NCBI GenBank assembly: GCA_947034895.1
Contig: OX344761.1
Coordinates: 89,727,447 to 89,791,446, forward strand
Origin: Rhytidiadelphus loreus
Taxonomy: Eukaryota > Streptophyta > Bryopsida > Hypnales > Hylocomiaceae
Reading direction: 5' to 3'
DNA: 64,000 nt
Shown in pieces: positions 12,301-23,332 of the stretch. A program made the position numbers and the translations under genes. Each line of letters opens with the position of its first letter. Position 1 is the first letter of the stretch. A model generated the notes under the pieces. That model saw nothing but the letters and a program-made list of their open reading frames with translations, did not search any database and had not been told where the DNA came from.

Positions 12301-12513
12301 AATACTTGTGTGTTTTTGTACATATTGTTGTTTGTTTCACAAGTAATTATCTTTATATAATTGCTTGGATCTGGTGTATATAATAATCCATTGTTTGTCA
12401 ACGACGTATTGCAAACTACGTTACGGTATCGGTATTCAATGGGTGTACTGTACAGCATTTCCTGCTTGGAAGAAGATCTTTGCTGTATTAGACTAGAGAG
12501 AGAGGGAGAGAGA
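9375..12513. other. Gene-poor region with degenerate duplicated blocks
   Basis: Several short blocks recur here and again at 19.4-20.2 kb: GGGCGGGTGGGCACTCT-like (9430, 19600), GCCTCACCTGCACCCATG-like (10385, 11668, 20056) and GCAAGGTGTCT (10439, 11720, 20108). They look like remnants of an older duplicated unit. Open frames at 9385-9618 and 12141-12674 (minus strand) carry no motif I know. A GA-rich microsatellite lies at 11092-11108. Confidence 0.4.
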
Positions 12514-13024
12514 GACTCAAGGGGCACTCCAAGAAGCCAAATCACGCAGTACCACGTTACTGTGTGTTGAGTGACATCGTCAGGTGAAGGACATGCCTGC
12601 ATGCGGTATGATTTCCACAACACCGGGTCGACAGGAATGTGCTGTGCAATGCGGGAAGGCCATGTGGGCCTCACTCAAGCACCGTCGAGTTCAATTGATA
12701 CCCGGATATTATACTACCGATTCTCATGTCCATGTATACTTGTAAAGGAAAAATCCTTCATATTGGCCGGGTAAGTACTGTTCTGGTACTATATGCGTTG
12801 CAACATGTAGCGCACAGATTTTACAGGAGCTTCTCACATAGGTTAGCTTACAACAGAAGACTCCTTTCAATAGCTAGCTAGTAGCTTGAAATGATCTTGT
12901 AAATTTCCGTATTTATTGTATTTTTTCCGAGGAAATTTTTGTCCACGAACAGTTTGTAATACCTAAGTTTGTGTGACATTAGGCAACATATTACAAAGAC
13001 TGGAGAGAGAGAGGGAGAGAAAGA
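12514..13024. repeat. Direct repeat, copy 1, flanking the RT block
   Basis: About 510 bp that recurs at 20350-20868 in the same orientation with roughly 13 substitutions, nearly all transitions. Both copies end in GA-rich microsatellite. The copies bracket the reverse transcriptase gene, whose 3' end lies 230 bp inside this copy. They could be LTR-like ends of one element or a segmental duplication. Confidence 0.8.
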
Positions 13025-13255
13025 GACCCGCCACCAAAACCCTTGGTGAGCGACCTTCTGAAAGAATGAGACCTGGCATGTCAACACTCTACTCAGAGGT
13101 GCATACCAGGCTCTTCTATTTTACACTCTCAAATCAAATTGTATGGAGATAATACTCCGAACAGGAATGTGAAGTAAAGATCTACCTCAAAGGCTGTAAG
13201 ATATGTAGCTTTTAATGGTACTGAATGCAAGACATTCCGATGACCAGGTGGTACT

Positions 13256-15340
13256 TTACGGGGTACTCAAGTTGCTTAGAGCATGTCGGATTGACAAAAT
13301 GTTTATTTTAGTTTCCGGGAAGTGGCCCTTTGTTAGCCAGGATATCACCAGTTGTCGAAGTCGTGTGCGTTGGAATCCGTTACCTTCCAATGTACTAATC
13401 AGTAGCTTGATCTCATCAATAGCTGACTGAGTATCATTGGAGATATACAGGATGGGTAAAACTTGTGATATGATGATATTATACGCATTTCTAACCGGGC
13501 GGTTAGATTTGAATTTTATAAATTGGGTGTATTTGAAGGGTAGAGCCCTCCGTTTGTCAAACTTCTTCATTAAGAAGCGATCACAGTGTATGAAATTAAC
13601 GTTGATTTGTTCATTCATGAAGTGCTCTGAGATCCCTCTTGTAGGGTCATCTTCAGCAAACTTCTCAATTTCCGGTTTGATTTCCAGCACATGGAGAGGG
13701 TATATCCAAAATGGATTGCTCATAATGCGTGGTTGAGTAGGATCCAGGAAGTCCTGGGGATTTTTTACGTTGAGCCAGCAAATGTCATCGATATATCGAA
13801 AGGCATGCTGGAACTTAGCCATGAGGTCAGTGCGACCCAACTTTGCTAAACGTTGTATGAACTTAACCTCATATGATGTTAGATAAATATTGCACCATAA
13901 AGGTGAACAACTGAAACCTATAGGGATTCCTTTTGCTTGGCGCCAAACGCGATCTCCCAAGGTGACCATGCAGTTACACACGAGCCACGAATGTAGCTTC
14001 ATCAGTCTCTCTTGAGGCATAGGAATCCAACAACCATGCTGAGGTTGTGTGGTATCCCATTTCGCTGCTACATGGGTGTTGCTTTGATCGATTCTGACCC
14101 ACAGCATAGTTGCTGCTGTAGGGTGGGTGAGAGAGGCTTCTTTGTAGCCTGTTTTGATAATAAAATTCACAGCATCAAGTAAATTATTAGGCCCGGTAAG
14201 TGGTATTGATTCAAAACATTTGGTAATATCAGCCACATAGATATCATGAATCTCATGAAGAAGATTGAGTGTATCCTGGAGAATAGAGTCCACCATCTAA
14301 AAAATGGACGTGCTGGTCTTGAGGAATGAACGATACCCAGCCACGGTTTTTCTTGCCCATATACGAAACATTTCGAGGACTTGCATTGTGGCTATTGTGA
14401 GGAGCGTTGCGACATTGGTATACACTGTATGGGAGGCATTCGTGAGCCACCTATATTTTAATTTGTGCTGCTTAAACGTTGCCATGAGCAGGGCTTCGGG
14501 TAACAATTCAATGAGCTCGTCTCTAACTGTGTCGAAGATGGATGTGGGTAAGACCCAAAGTATACCTTCCATGCACGGATTGAAGTCCTCACTGGACAAT
14601 CAATGAAATGCTTGCATACGTATGTGTTTGATACATAGAAAGCACGGATTATTGTTGGCTTTGTCAAGTCCTGAGACATATAAGTGGGAAAGTAGCCACT
14701 TTAGCTCGTTGTTTACCGAAGGTATCGACAACAGAGCAGGACCAAAGTGTTTGAAACCAAATGTATTCAATCGTGATGTTGTTTGAAGTCTGTCAAAACA
14801 GAGCTTTTTAAATACTAAAGACGCTACATCCAAGTCTAGAGCAAAGTTGTATAGCTTTAGGATGGAATATAAGCGGATGAAAGCATCAACTGCTATGTCA
14901 AGGGCTTGTTTAATATCCGTAGGAGACAACGGGATATGGTTAAGACCATGACTCAGTGCTTCTCGCAACTTTGGATTTTGAATAATATTGAGGTCAGTAG
15001 TACGAACATGCGGACTGGATTCAAAGGATTCAGAACATTCAAGTACCGTAAGAGGATCAATGAAAGCATGAAAACATTTAGCCTTGGTGCAATTACATGC
15101 ATCATCTGGATCAAGCAGATGTACAAATGAAAAATGTTTGAAAACCTCAGAAGGTTTATAAACCGATGTAGCTAAATTCCTATCATACTGCCAGGAAAAC
15201 GCAATGGAATCCAAATCAACCTGCTCAAGTAAGCCATAGTGAGAAAGGACTTCTCTGAGCATTTGCCGAAGATTGAGCCACTCCATTGCACGGCTGCTGT
15301 AAATGATGGGGAGGTATTTGATCCTTGTTTTTGTTTTCAC
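13256..15340 (-). pseudogene. Reverse transcriptase, interrupted by two stops
   Basis: One minus-strand frame of about 694 codons is interrupted only by TGA at 14600-14602 and TAG at 14297-14299. The C-terminal 346 codons carry RT palm motifs in order: motif A YVADITKCFESIP, motif B KGIPIGFSCSPLWCNIY, motif C FRYIDDI. The N-terminal part has a Cys/His cluster (CNCTKAKCFH) and TTDLNIIQNPKLR, a pattern I associate with Penelope/rvt-like or related RTs rather than gypsy/copia Pol. No RNase H, integrase, protease or GIY-YIG domain is visible. The track start at 15338-15340 is GTG; the frame stays open upstream to a TGA at 15455-15457, adding a CVICAD motif, so the true N-terminus is unclear. Both stops are one transition from a sense codon. 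Decay is most likely; readthrough cannot be excluded. Confidence 0.8.
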
Positions 15341-15930
15341 ACGTTGAATATGCTTGCGTCCATACGCATCCTTTGTTATTACTCTGTCAGGAGCGTCTGC
15401 ACAGATAACACAAGCCTGAGTTGTCGACGTTGTCCCAATTGAGGAAGCGGCCTTTCATAGAAGAGCGTTCAAAACGCGTAGCTGTCTTCGCAGTTGAAGA
15501 GCCTTCGTTATGGATAGGAGAAGACGAATGGTTGTACGCCATCGACAAACCACTTGGAGGGCCTCGAGAATGAGTATGGTGTGATTCCGCAGGGGATATC
15601 TACCCTGTGCTTTGTGGAGGAGCTGTGGAACGGTAGGCTGGGCCTATGAAGATAAACGCCTCATTTGGATTAGGGGAAGGATTCGCCATCTGTGGAGTAT
15701 GTCCGGCACGTGGAGGTGCTCGCTGTTGGGGAGCTGACTAAGGAGTACAACGATACTTTCTATTATAGCCGCCACAACCACCGTGTTGCGTACTTCGTGG
15801 AGCATTACGAGGTAGGGCTTGTGGGGTTCTCTCTCCCATGTAGGTCGATCTGGGGCGCTTGTTCACGTTGCCAGGACCTGTCGATGTTGGATTTGCAGCA
15901 GAGAATCTTGTTGGTTTGATCCATCTTTCT
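15341..15930 (-). other. Interrupted Pro/Ser-rich frames upstream of the RT
   Basis: GC content rises and two overlapping minus-strand frames stay largely open, broken by stops near 15644 and 15455 in the RT frame. The other frame gives Pro/Ser/Gly-rich text (for example SAPQQRAPPRAGHTP) ending close to a CYLC motif. This could be a decayed N-terminal or gag-like region joined to the RT by a frameshift. Confidence 0.35.
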
Positions 15931-15971
15931 ATCTATCGGACGTTAGCACCAGGCGGGTAGAATGAAAGTAA

Positions 15972-16763
15972 CTAGGCATTAGGATCAACTGCGAATTGCA
16001 TTGAAGCATCCACCATCATGTCACGCATGTGGTGAAAAATAATTTGGTGGCGTATAGCAACACGTGTTGCATCGCTAAGCCAGATAATAAAGGCAGCAAA
16101 CTTAGCAGAAAAGGTGGGGTATTCATAGTTAAAAAACACATGGAGGTTATTAACCATAAACCAGATGGCGTGGTCAAACCACATCACATCACCCTTGCAT
16201 CCTTTTGCTGAATCTGATTTACAAGTACATCTGAAATATGGTCGTTCGCAATTCCAAAGTACTAAAGAATATTTGTCAATGAGCCCATAGTTACTATTCA
16301 CCGCCTGCTTTGTATGAATTCTCAGGTCGCTAGATGAGCACTTTTCATGATCATACATATTCAGCGGGAAGGCACCAGAGATTGGTTGTCCTTCCTTAAT
16401 TCGTCCAGTGCCATGGATCGCATGCATTTTAAGGGAATCTATTTTCGCCATAGGCATATTCGTCCAGGTCCGCTACATTGGAATCAAAATCGGTGCCATC
16501 AGATTAATATTTGGGAGGCCCCAGCATCGATGTACCTTGAAGGCGACTTGTGCTTCTACCGATCTTGACAGAGTAAACGGAACTACAGGTCCCTTCCCCG
16601 ATACCATGAGTAACGCCAGATCTTTTTCCACTTGCGACATTTGTATTGTCTCGGCTAAATCATCAAGAGCAGCCTTCTGAGACGGATCGATATTCAACCT
16701 GCTAAGGAATAGATGATTGGCCGTAGAGGAAGGCTCGATAAGTGTTGCGGTGTGCTTTGACAT
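15972..16763 (-). pseudogene. Unrecognised gene B, one in-frame stop
   Basis: The frame opens at the ATG at 16761-16763 and runs 263 codons to 15972, interrupted by a single TAG at 16473-16475. The second half has a cysteine-rich stretch (WNCERPYFRCTCKSDSAKGC) followed by aromatic-rich, hydrophobic segments. I recognise no family. It is transcribed in the same direction as the RT and lies upstream of it, so it may belong to the same element. The TAG is one transition from CAG or TGG. A stop-free allele elsewhere would show whether the gene is recently dead. Confidence 0.5.
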
Positions 16764-16980
16764 CTCATGCGGATTCGTGTTGTCCTGTTGTACATTTGTT
16801 CATAGTATAAAAACATATTATAATATGTATTATTGAGTAGCTTCATGGTGACGCTATTTTGTTGAATAACTTCAAGATGACGTTTTGTGGAGGTACATGC
16901 CATCTATTTAAAAGGATGATTTTGTTTTAGAGTTTCATTGAAATCCATTAGTGATATTTGTTTTCCACTTTATAGTCAAA

Positions 16981-17439
16981 ATGTCGAACTGGAGGTTTTT
17001 TTCAGAGTCTCAAGAAGAAAAAGAAGAATCAGAGCCTGAATTTGAATTTTCATTGTCACAACTACCGGATCAACCTCTTCTGCCGCTAAGTCTTGCGCCG
17101 CCGCATGAGCGTCCACAAGAAGAAGCTGGGCCTTCTCGACCGCCAAAGCAACCTTGTGTGGAGCGGCGATGGCACGGGAATCTTCAATGTGACGCTCGAG
17201 CACTGGTGATTTTGTTGCAGGTTGGATGTGTTGAGCCCGGCAGCCGAGATGTGACATTTGAAGGATGTTTCGAAGGTCTCAATGTCGATCAATATTACTG
17301 CATGATGAAGCCTATTGAAGGAAGTCGTGGTCACCAACGTTGGTTAGAAGGACCAGTGAATCCTTTAATAAAGGCGGATCGTGTTGATTACATCGCTGCG
17401 ACTATCAAGCGCATTCTCAAGTTCTTGCAAATGGAGTAA
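16981..17439 (+). CDS. Unrecognised 152-residue protein (gene C)
   Basis: An intact frame starts at the ATG at 16981 and ends at TAA 17437-17439. Residues 1-60 are acidic and proline-rich (runs of Glu, then PLLPLSLAPPHERPQEE) and likely disordered. Residues 65-152 look folded, with cysteines in CVERRWHGNLQC, VGCVEP, EGCFEG and YYCMMK, and a C-terminal helix ending ILKFLQME. I know no matching family. It is divergent from gene B across 217 bp and sits inside the direct repeats bracketing the RT. It could be an accessory protein of that element or a resident gene. Confidence 0.5.
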   Translation: MSNWRFFSESQEEKEESEPEFEFSLSQLPDQPLLPLSLAPPHERPQEEAGPSRPPKQPCVERRWHGNLQCDARALVILLQVGCVEPGSRDVTFEGCFEGLNVDQYYCMMKPIEGSRGHQRWLEGPVNPLIKADRVDYIAATIKRILKFLQME

Positions 17440-18946
17440 AATTAGCCTTGGAATTCTAATTTTTTTACCTCTAATAGGCATTGGTTTGATGTTAGTACTT
17501 CAATCCATATTTGAAGTATTTTGTTGAAATCATTTTGTTTGGTTATAGTTGTAGAAGGAAAGAATGGAAATAGTTTGGACTTTGAAGTGATTTTCTTTCT
17601 AAGTTAAAGATAAAGATATAGATGTGGGGCCAAATATGAAGACCATTAGGTGTAAGTTGTCTTTAGGAGGGAGTTAAGGGTTGATGTACACTTGTTTAGG
17701 TGGGGGCCAAAGGTGTTGGAAAAGGGGAAGAAAAGATGGACATTATTCATCGTCTCTCCCAATGTTGTTTTGGAGGGAACCGAGTGTTTGGAAGCTCATT
17801 GTGTATTGTGTTTTTGGAATTTGGTAATGAAAATTGGAGAAGTTGTTTATCATACTGTTAGCTTTTCAAATTGTTCTCTTTTGCTTTATTTGAACTTGTG
17901 AGTTGAGATTTGTGCTTGTTTGAGTGGAGGGAGGTCTGCTGCCTTCTATAAAGAGGGGCTGAGACTTTGACCGACCATAGAAAACGGACGGGTCTTTTGT
18001 TCAAAATAAAACTTTGATGGAGTGTATTAAATGTTGTTAGCTTTCTATAAAGATATCATTCATTCAATTTGGAGCATTTATGAGTGAGTTGTGAGTGTGG
18101 GAAGGTGAGAGAGTCTCTTGCTTTCACCATCTATGAACCGAAACTTTGAGAGGTCATAGAAGTTGAATAGAGTTTTGGACTTGAAAGTTGTAGGAGTGAT
18201 AGGAAATTTTGTTAGCTCTCAGAAAAGCTATCAATCTTTTAATTTGAAGAAGAAATGCAAAAGTTATAAGTATGGAAGCGTAGGAAGGTCTGCTGCCTTC
18301 TTTTTTTGAGTGGAGTTTAGGTAGTTTGAGGATGAAATTGGAGTTTTTTTAGAGTTTTGAAGAGATTTTGAAGAGATTTTGAAGATGTGAAGACTTAAAG
18401 ACTTGAAGATGAAAATTTGAAGAGCTTTGAGGGTCTTCAGTGTGTTGTGGCTTGTGGTTCGTTTTCATTTTTGTTATTCCCAACCGGTTTTGGAGGCTAA
18501 TTGCAATTCAATTTCTGCATTGTAAACCTGTTGCAAGCCGTGGTTATCCAATAAGCACTCCATTTCGTGTTTGTGGCGACGAAGTGGGGTTAATGGCCCA
18601 CATGGTCAATCTTATTTGTTGTTCCCACTAGTGAAAGGCGCTTCCTGGTCACCGTGGGTTTGAGGTTTATGAGCCATTTTTCAGATGGCCAACTCGTGGA
18701 TTGGCCGTCTCGTTTTACCCGTCCGAGGCCTTGTTTCTTATCACAAACCCTTACCCTTGACTCTATAGAACCACCACATGATAGGTCAACGGAAGATTGA
18801 AGTGAAGATCAAGCGAAGATTGAAGTGAAGATCAAGCGAAGATTGAAGAGAAGATCAAGAGAAGATTCAAATTTTGTTACTTACCTTCCATCTACACTCA
18901 CAACCTACAGCCAGACACCCCATGTGTTCCCTAAGCGCGCTCTTCT
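17440..18946. other. Intergenic with one small tandem repeat
   Basis: Apart from a 23 bp unit repeated about three times at 18792-18866 (GAAGATTGAAGTGAAGATC), I see no gene. Confidence 0.5.
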
Positions 18947-19333
18947 CTACCCGACAGCGTTCTTGATGGCAGCATCTACAACAATTGCGTCTTTCTCCGC
19001 TTGAATTAGTTCATCCGTCTCCCAATCCAACATATCTGCCAACTGTAAATGGGCAATACGTAGATGTCTTGAGGCCTTCTCCGTCGAATTTGTAATAGTA
19101 ATATTGAGTATCAGAGTCCACTGCGAGAAGTCAAGGGTAGAAACGAGAAGGAGAGCATGGTCACCTTCCTCGTCACAGTCTAGCATAGTTGCACGATCTT
19201 GTTCTTGGATGAATGCATGGATCTCAGGTGCCTTAAGAGATGCCAGCGTTGCTTGGACCGAAAGGGATGGAGCCGGTAATGCGTCATCGTATCCCAACGC
19301 AATGAGGTCTGACGCCCATTGACCATGTACAGG
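18947..19333 (-). CDS. Putative terminal exon, unknown product
   Basis: On the minus strand a good acceptor (TGTTCACAG) precedes a 129-residue frame, starting VISATPVHG and ending in KNAVG before TGA at 18947. The text is balanced and protein-like (LxLADMLDWETDELIQAEKDA), with no motif I recognise. Upstream exons would lie above 19333, but I could not define them. It lies inside the direct-repeat-bounded block. It may be a fragment. Confidence 0.35.
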   Translation of the reverse strand, partial: PVHGQWASDLIALGYDDALPAPSLSVQATLASLKAPEIHAFIQEQDRATMLDCDEEGDHALLLVSTLDFSQWTLILNITITNSTEKASRHLRIAHLQLADMLDWETDELIQAEKDAIVVDAAIKNAVG

Positions 19334-20349
19334 AGTAGCCGAGATAACCTGTGAACATAACGCACAGGCTTGAAATGTTAGAAAGCAAAGGAAATTCACC
19401 ATTTCCAAGTGGATGTAATGCAGAGAGAAGATACTTTTCCAGTCACCCCTCGATAGGGTACTTTCTGACATTTCAAGTCCAATCGATACTTCTACAGGTC
19501 ATACACAGCAATAGATTCTTGCTAATTCGTACTGAATATTTTAGCGTCTATGTAGCTACACCATAATCTAGCAGTATCATGTACAGACAGTACAAGGTCG
19601 GGAGGGCGGGTGGGCACTCTCGATTTCTCATTGATGTAGTATAGTTCTTTATCAATCACAGTTCGTAAAACCCGGTGTAAACTACATTGTCACAAGGTGT
19701 ACATGTGCATCTTTAGTATGCACCCCAAAAGAACCAGTATTAAACTAGTTGTGATTTCTTTTCGGTAGTAACCATTTCTCATAAGAAGTCAGTATTGACC
19801 CTATTAGTATGTAAACAGATGAAGCAAGTTTGTAAAGCTTTGTTAGAAGCAACAGCCCCAGTTACGACAAAAAAAATCTCTGGCATCTAATATGGTATCA
19901 ATTTTGATAACCACAGAACCAACCAGCATTATCAAGCTATCATATGATCTGAATCCTACTGCGGAGCAGACATCACATTGGAGGCACATTTCATTTTGAA
20001 ATTGATCCTGCACACACAAAAATATATATATGCGGCCAAATCTTGAGGAGACACGCCTCACCTGCACCCATGGCCACAAAATGAAATAGTAAATTAGTGT
20101 TCAACCGTATGCAAGGTGTCTTTAGCGCGTCTCCAAGTTGTTATCCTAGCCAAAGATTTAGTCACATAAACCGTTTGCAAGCATTGAATCTAGTGAAAGA
20201 ATTCAACCAAAACGACAAGAATCCATCAACATTTGATCCCCACTCTTCTCGAGACACTCTAGAAGCAAAACCTGTGTGGACGGTTCAGTATCCATGGCGA
20301 TGCAAGTGCGTCAGAGCACCGTCACACACGCTTAGACTCAAACCGCCTG
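19334..20349. other. Degenerate duplicate of the 9.4-12.5 kb blocks
   Basis: Carries the same short conserved blocks as the left side (near 19600, 20056 and 20108). A minus-strand frame below an acceptor-like GTGTGCAG near 20008 encodes a CLQCDVC motif but cannot be extended into a gene. Confidence 0.35.
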
Positions 20350-20868
20350 GACTCAAGGGGCACTCCAAGAAGCCAAATCATGCAGTACCACATTATTGTG
20401 TGTTGAGTGACACCGTCAAGTGAAGGACATGCCTGCATGCAGTATGATTTCTACAACACCGGGTCAACAGGAATGTGCTGTGCAATGCGGGAAGGCCATG
20501 TGGGCCTCACTCAAGCATCGTCGAGTTCAATTGATACCCGGATATTATACTACCGATTCTCATGTCCATGTATACTTGTAAAGGAAAAATCCTTCATATT
20601 GGCCGGGTAAGTACTGTTCTGGTACTATATGCGTTGCAACATGTAGCGCACAGATTTTACAGGAGCTTCTCACATAGGTTAGCTTACAACAGAAGACTCA
20701 TTTCAATAGCTAGCTAGTAGCTTGAAATGATCTTGTGAATTTCCGTATTTATTGTATTTTTTCCGAGGAAATTTTTGTCTACGAACAATTTGTAATACCT
20801 AAGTTTGTGTGACATTAGGCAACATATTACAAAGACTGGAGAGAGAGAGAGAAGGAGAGAGAGAGAGA
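20350..20868. repeat. Direct repeat, copy 2, flanking the RT block
   Basis: Partner of 12514-13024, same orientation. It ends in a GA microsatellite and is immediately followed by a TTAA-family arm, which may have inserted at or truncated its end. Confidence 0.8.
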
Positions 20869-20904
20869 ATAAATTTTAAATTTTTTTTTTTTTTAAAAGT
20901 GATT

Positions 20905-21133
20905 TTCAAAGAGTTTTTTTTTTGCTTGAGCTACCTGCTGAATACTAAAAATTACATATCATGCAATAACTTTTGAACTATGTAGTCAAAAGCTATGAAA
21001 ATTGCTGGCCTTAAAGTTACTCCTTGAGCACATGTTGTGTGTAAATTTTAAAGAAAAAAAATAAAAATTCCATTTGTAGTGAGCTGCCCAAAATTGCTAT
21101 GTTGCCAAAAAATGATATTTGGACCTTTAGGGG
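20905..21133. mobile_element. TTAA-family right arm
   Basis: Matches the right end of the 35335-36276 copy, ending CCTTTAGGGG then TTAA (21134-21137). The left end is missing. Confidence 0.65.
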
Positions 21134-21529
21134 TTAATAATAATAAATAATAAAATAATAAAAATATTTTAAAAGTATAAAAACCAATAAAATAATCATA
21201 AATATAAAATGATAAAATAATCACAATTTGATGTGGCACTAGTAGGGCCACATTATTTGATTAATTTTATAATTTTGGATTTAATTTTAAAATAATGTTT
21301 TTAAATCATTTTTAATGTGTTTCTTGAAATATTTATTAAAATTGTCCCAAGCCAAACAAGCTATTTTTTAATTTTTTTAATTTAAAAAAATAATCATTTC
21401 ATTTCATTTTTTCATTTTTTCGGCCCTTTTTAGGGTTCACACTTCTTATAATGGTAGTTTTTTCTTTGTTGGGTAGTTCAAGAAAGAAAATCTTTTCTTT
21501 ATAAAACTAAAATTTGAAATTGGTTTTCT

Positions 21530-22107
21530 AGATTTATATACATGTAGAAAGCGTTTAATCATTCCATTTTGATGAATGAGATGAAAGTTATGAAGAGTTT
21601 TAGTTTGTGGGCAATTATGGATCTTGCGACATCCTGCAATAGTTGGTCTTGCGACGTTTTCATAGTTTGGGAACTATAGAAAACTTGCAATTTCCCAAAA
21701 GCTCCAACAATCACATAATGTTATTTTGTTCCTATATGTTGTACAATTCTAGATGGTCTAAAAATTTTCAAGCATGCAACCAACTTGCCTTGAAGAGTGA
21801 ATCCAAAGAACCACCACTGATATGGACATTTTTTCATACAAATGTGACCTTATGAAGTGCAGTTGCCCTGTTTCTTACAGGTCTCAAAAAAGGATTTTCA
21901 TCAATTCAAACACTAATATCTTGCAATCCACATGGTGGAAATTTTTGAAATCTTTTCCACATCTTCTTAAACCAGTGTTTTACAAGATCTAATGGTTACA
22001 TGTATCCAAACCTTTTTTTTTCTTGAAATTTGGTACTTGTATTAGAAATGGCAATTTTGAAGTGTTTTGGGTGAAAACATGGTCAAAAAACTTGAGGAGT
22101 TAAGTTA
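21530..22107. mobile_element. TTAA-family left half, inverted and decayed
   Basis: Inverted match to the left half of the 35335-36276 and 56748-57672 copies, including the CTTGCAATCCAC and GAAGTGCAGTTGCC blocks. The terminus near 22100 is degenerate. Confidence 0.6.
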
Positions 22108-22494
22108 AGCTCCAAACAAAAATATAAGACCCCACTAATATTTGTTTCCTTGTTGTTTTCAATTAAAACTATTGTGCCTTGTGTTGTTGCCACAATGTAA
22201 AAGAAAAAAGGAATTTTCTAATTTTGAAATTCATAAAAACTTTGAAATTCAATATATGTTATTCTAGAAGTTGGAATACCACAAAACAAAGCCCATGCAC
22301 CCCTCCATGTTGAGGTTTCTCCGAAGGTACCAAAAACGTGATTGAGGGATGCATAGTTTAGGAGATCTCACCATAACAAACAAAACAAAACAAACAACTA
22401 GCCTAACTTAAGGTATGGATGAAGTGAAATCTAATGTTGAACTTTATGAAACAAAACACACATGTGGAAAAACATTAGCACTTTTTTGTTCATT

Positions 22495-22771
22495 GTTTAT
22501 GAAGTGCCCAAGTAGCAATAGAAAATGTTATAGTGGTGCTCCAAGTTTCAATATTCATCCACATATTGGATAGGAAATATCACATCAATACATATCTCAT
22601 ATCCATGATTTTGTTTTCATCCACAATCTGGCAATGTTCTCGAACTTTTTTTTTAATTTACAATTTTCTGGCAAAATACTTCACAATTTGTTGTCATTTT
22701 TTAGCCAAATTATTTTTTGCTGGTGCAATCTTGCACTATTTCGCCCGTCCCCCCACCCCCAAAAAAGTGTT
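22495..22771. repeat. Dispersed repeat D, copy 2
   Basis: Second copy of the 3118-3395 repeat. It abuts the left target duplication of the Mutator-type element, suggesting the element landed in or next to this repeat. Confidence 0.65.
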
Positions 22772-22782
22772 GGAAGACGCCC

Positions 22783-22885
22783 AGGGTTGCTATTTTGTGA
22801 GCCTGTGAGCGTGAGCGTGTGAGCATGCGAGCATACAATTTTTTCTGTTGGAAATTGATGAAGTACCTATGACCGTGGAAATTGG
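22783..22885. repeat. Left terminal inverted repeat of the 12.3 kb element
   Basis: Dense GTGAGC/GCGAGC motifs, then a single CTATGACCGTGG box. Inverted similarity to 34860-35048, strongest over the outer 45 bases. Confidence 0.7.
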
Positions 22886-23332
22886 AATGAGGACTACACC
22901 TCACAATATATGATGGGAAAAAATAAATTGTGATTTAAATTTTCTGATTGTAGAGTAACTAAATCCATTATCAGTGAAATTCATTGCAAATTTTATTGAC
23001 ACTATGTTAGGGTATTTATAAAGAAAAAGATAATTAGTCTACAAATCACAATTGCACTGAAATAAGGCTATTTATTTTTGGGGTTGATGATGTGAATTTC
23101 ATCCATAAAAATAAATTGTTCATGATGTTTGTTTACATACTGAAATATAGCTTGTAGAATGCAGTTTTTGATTCAATAGAAGATTTGGATCAGGGTTTAG
23201 GGTATGAAGTTGTACCTCTAATTATTTGTTCTTGATCAGGATTATGTAGATAATTCTAATTGAAGTACACAAAACAACGTACAATAAACAATAAAATAAA
23301 AATCAACGCCTGAAAACAAACAAAAAATAGAG

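Noticed and set aside
15692..15919. Plus-strand 75-residue frame opposite the region upstream of the RT
   Set aside because: It is antisense to a more coherent, though interrupted, minus-strand Pro/Ser-rich reading and shows no motif.
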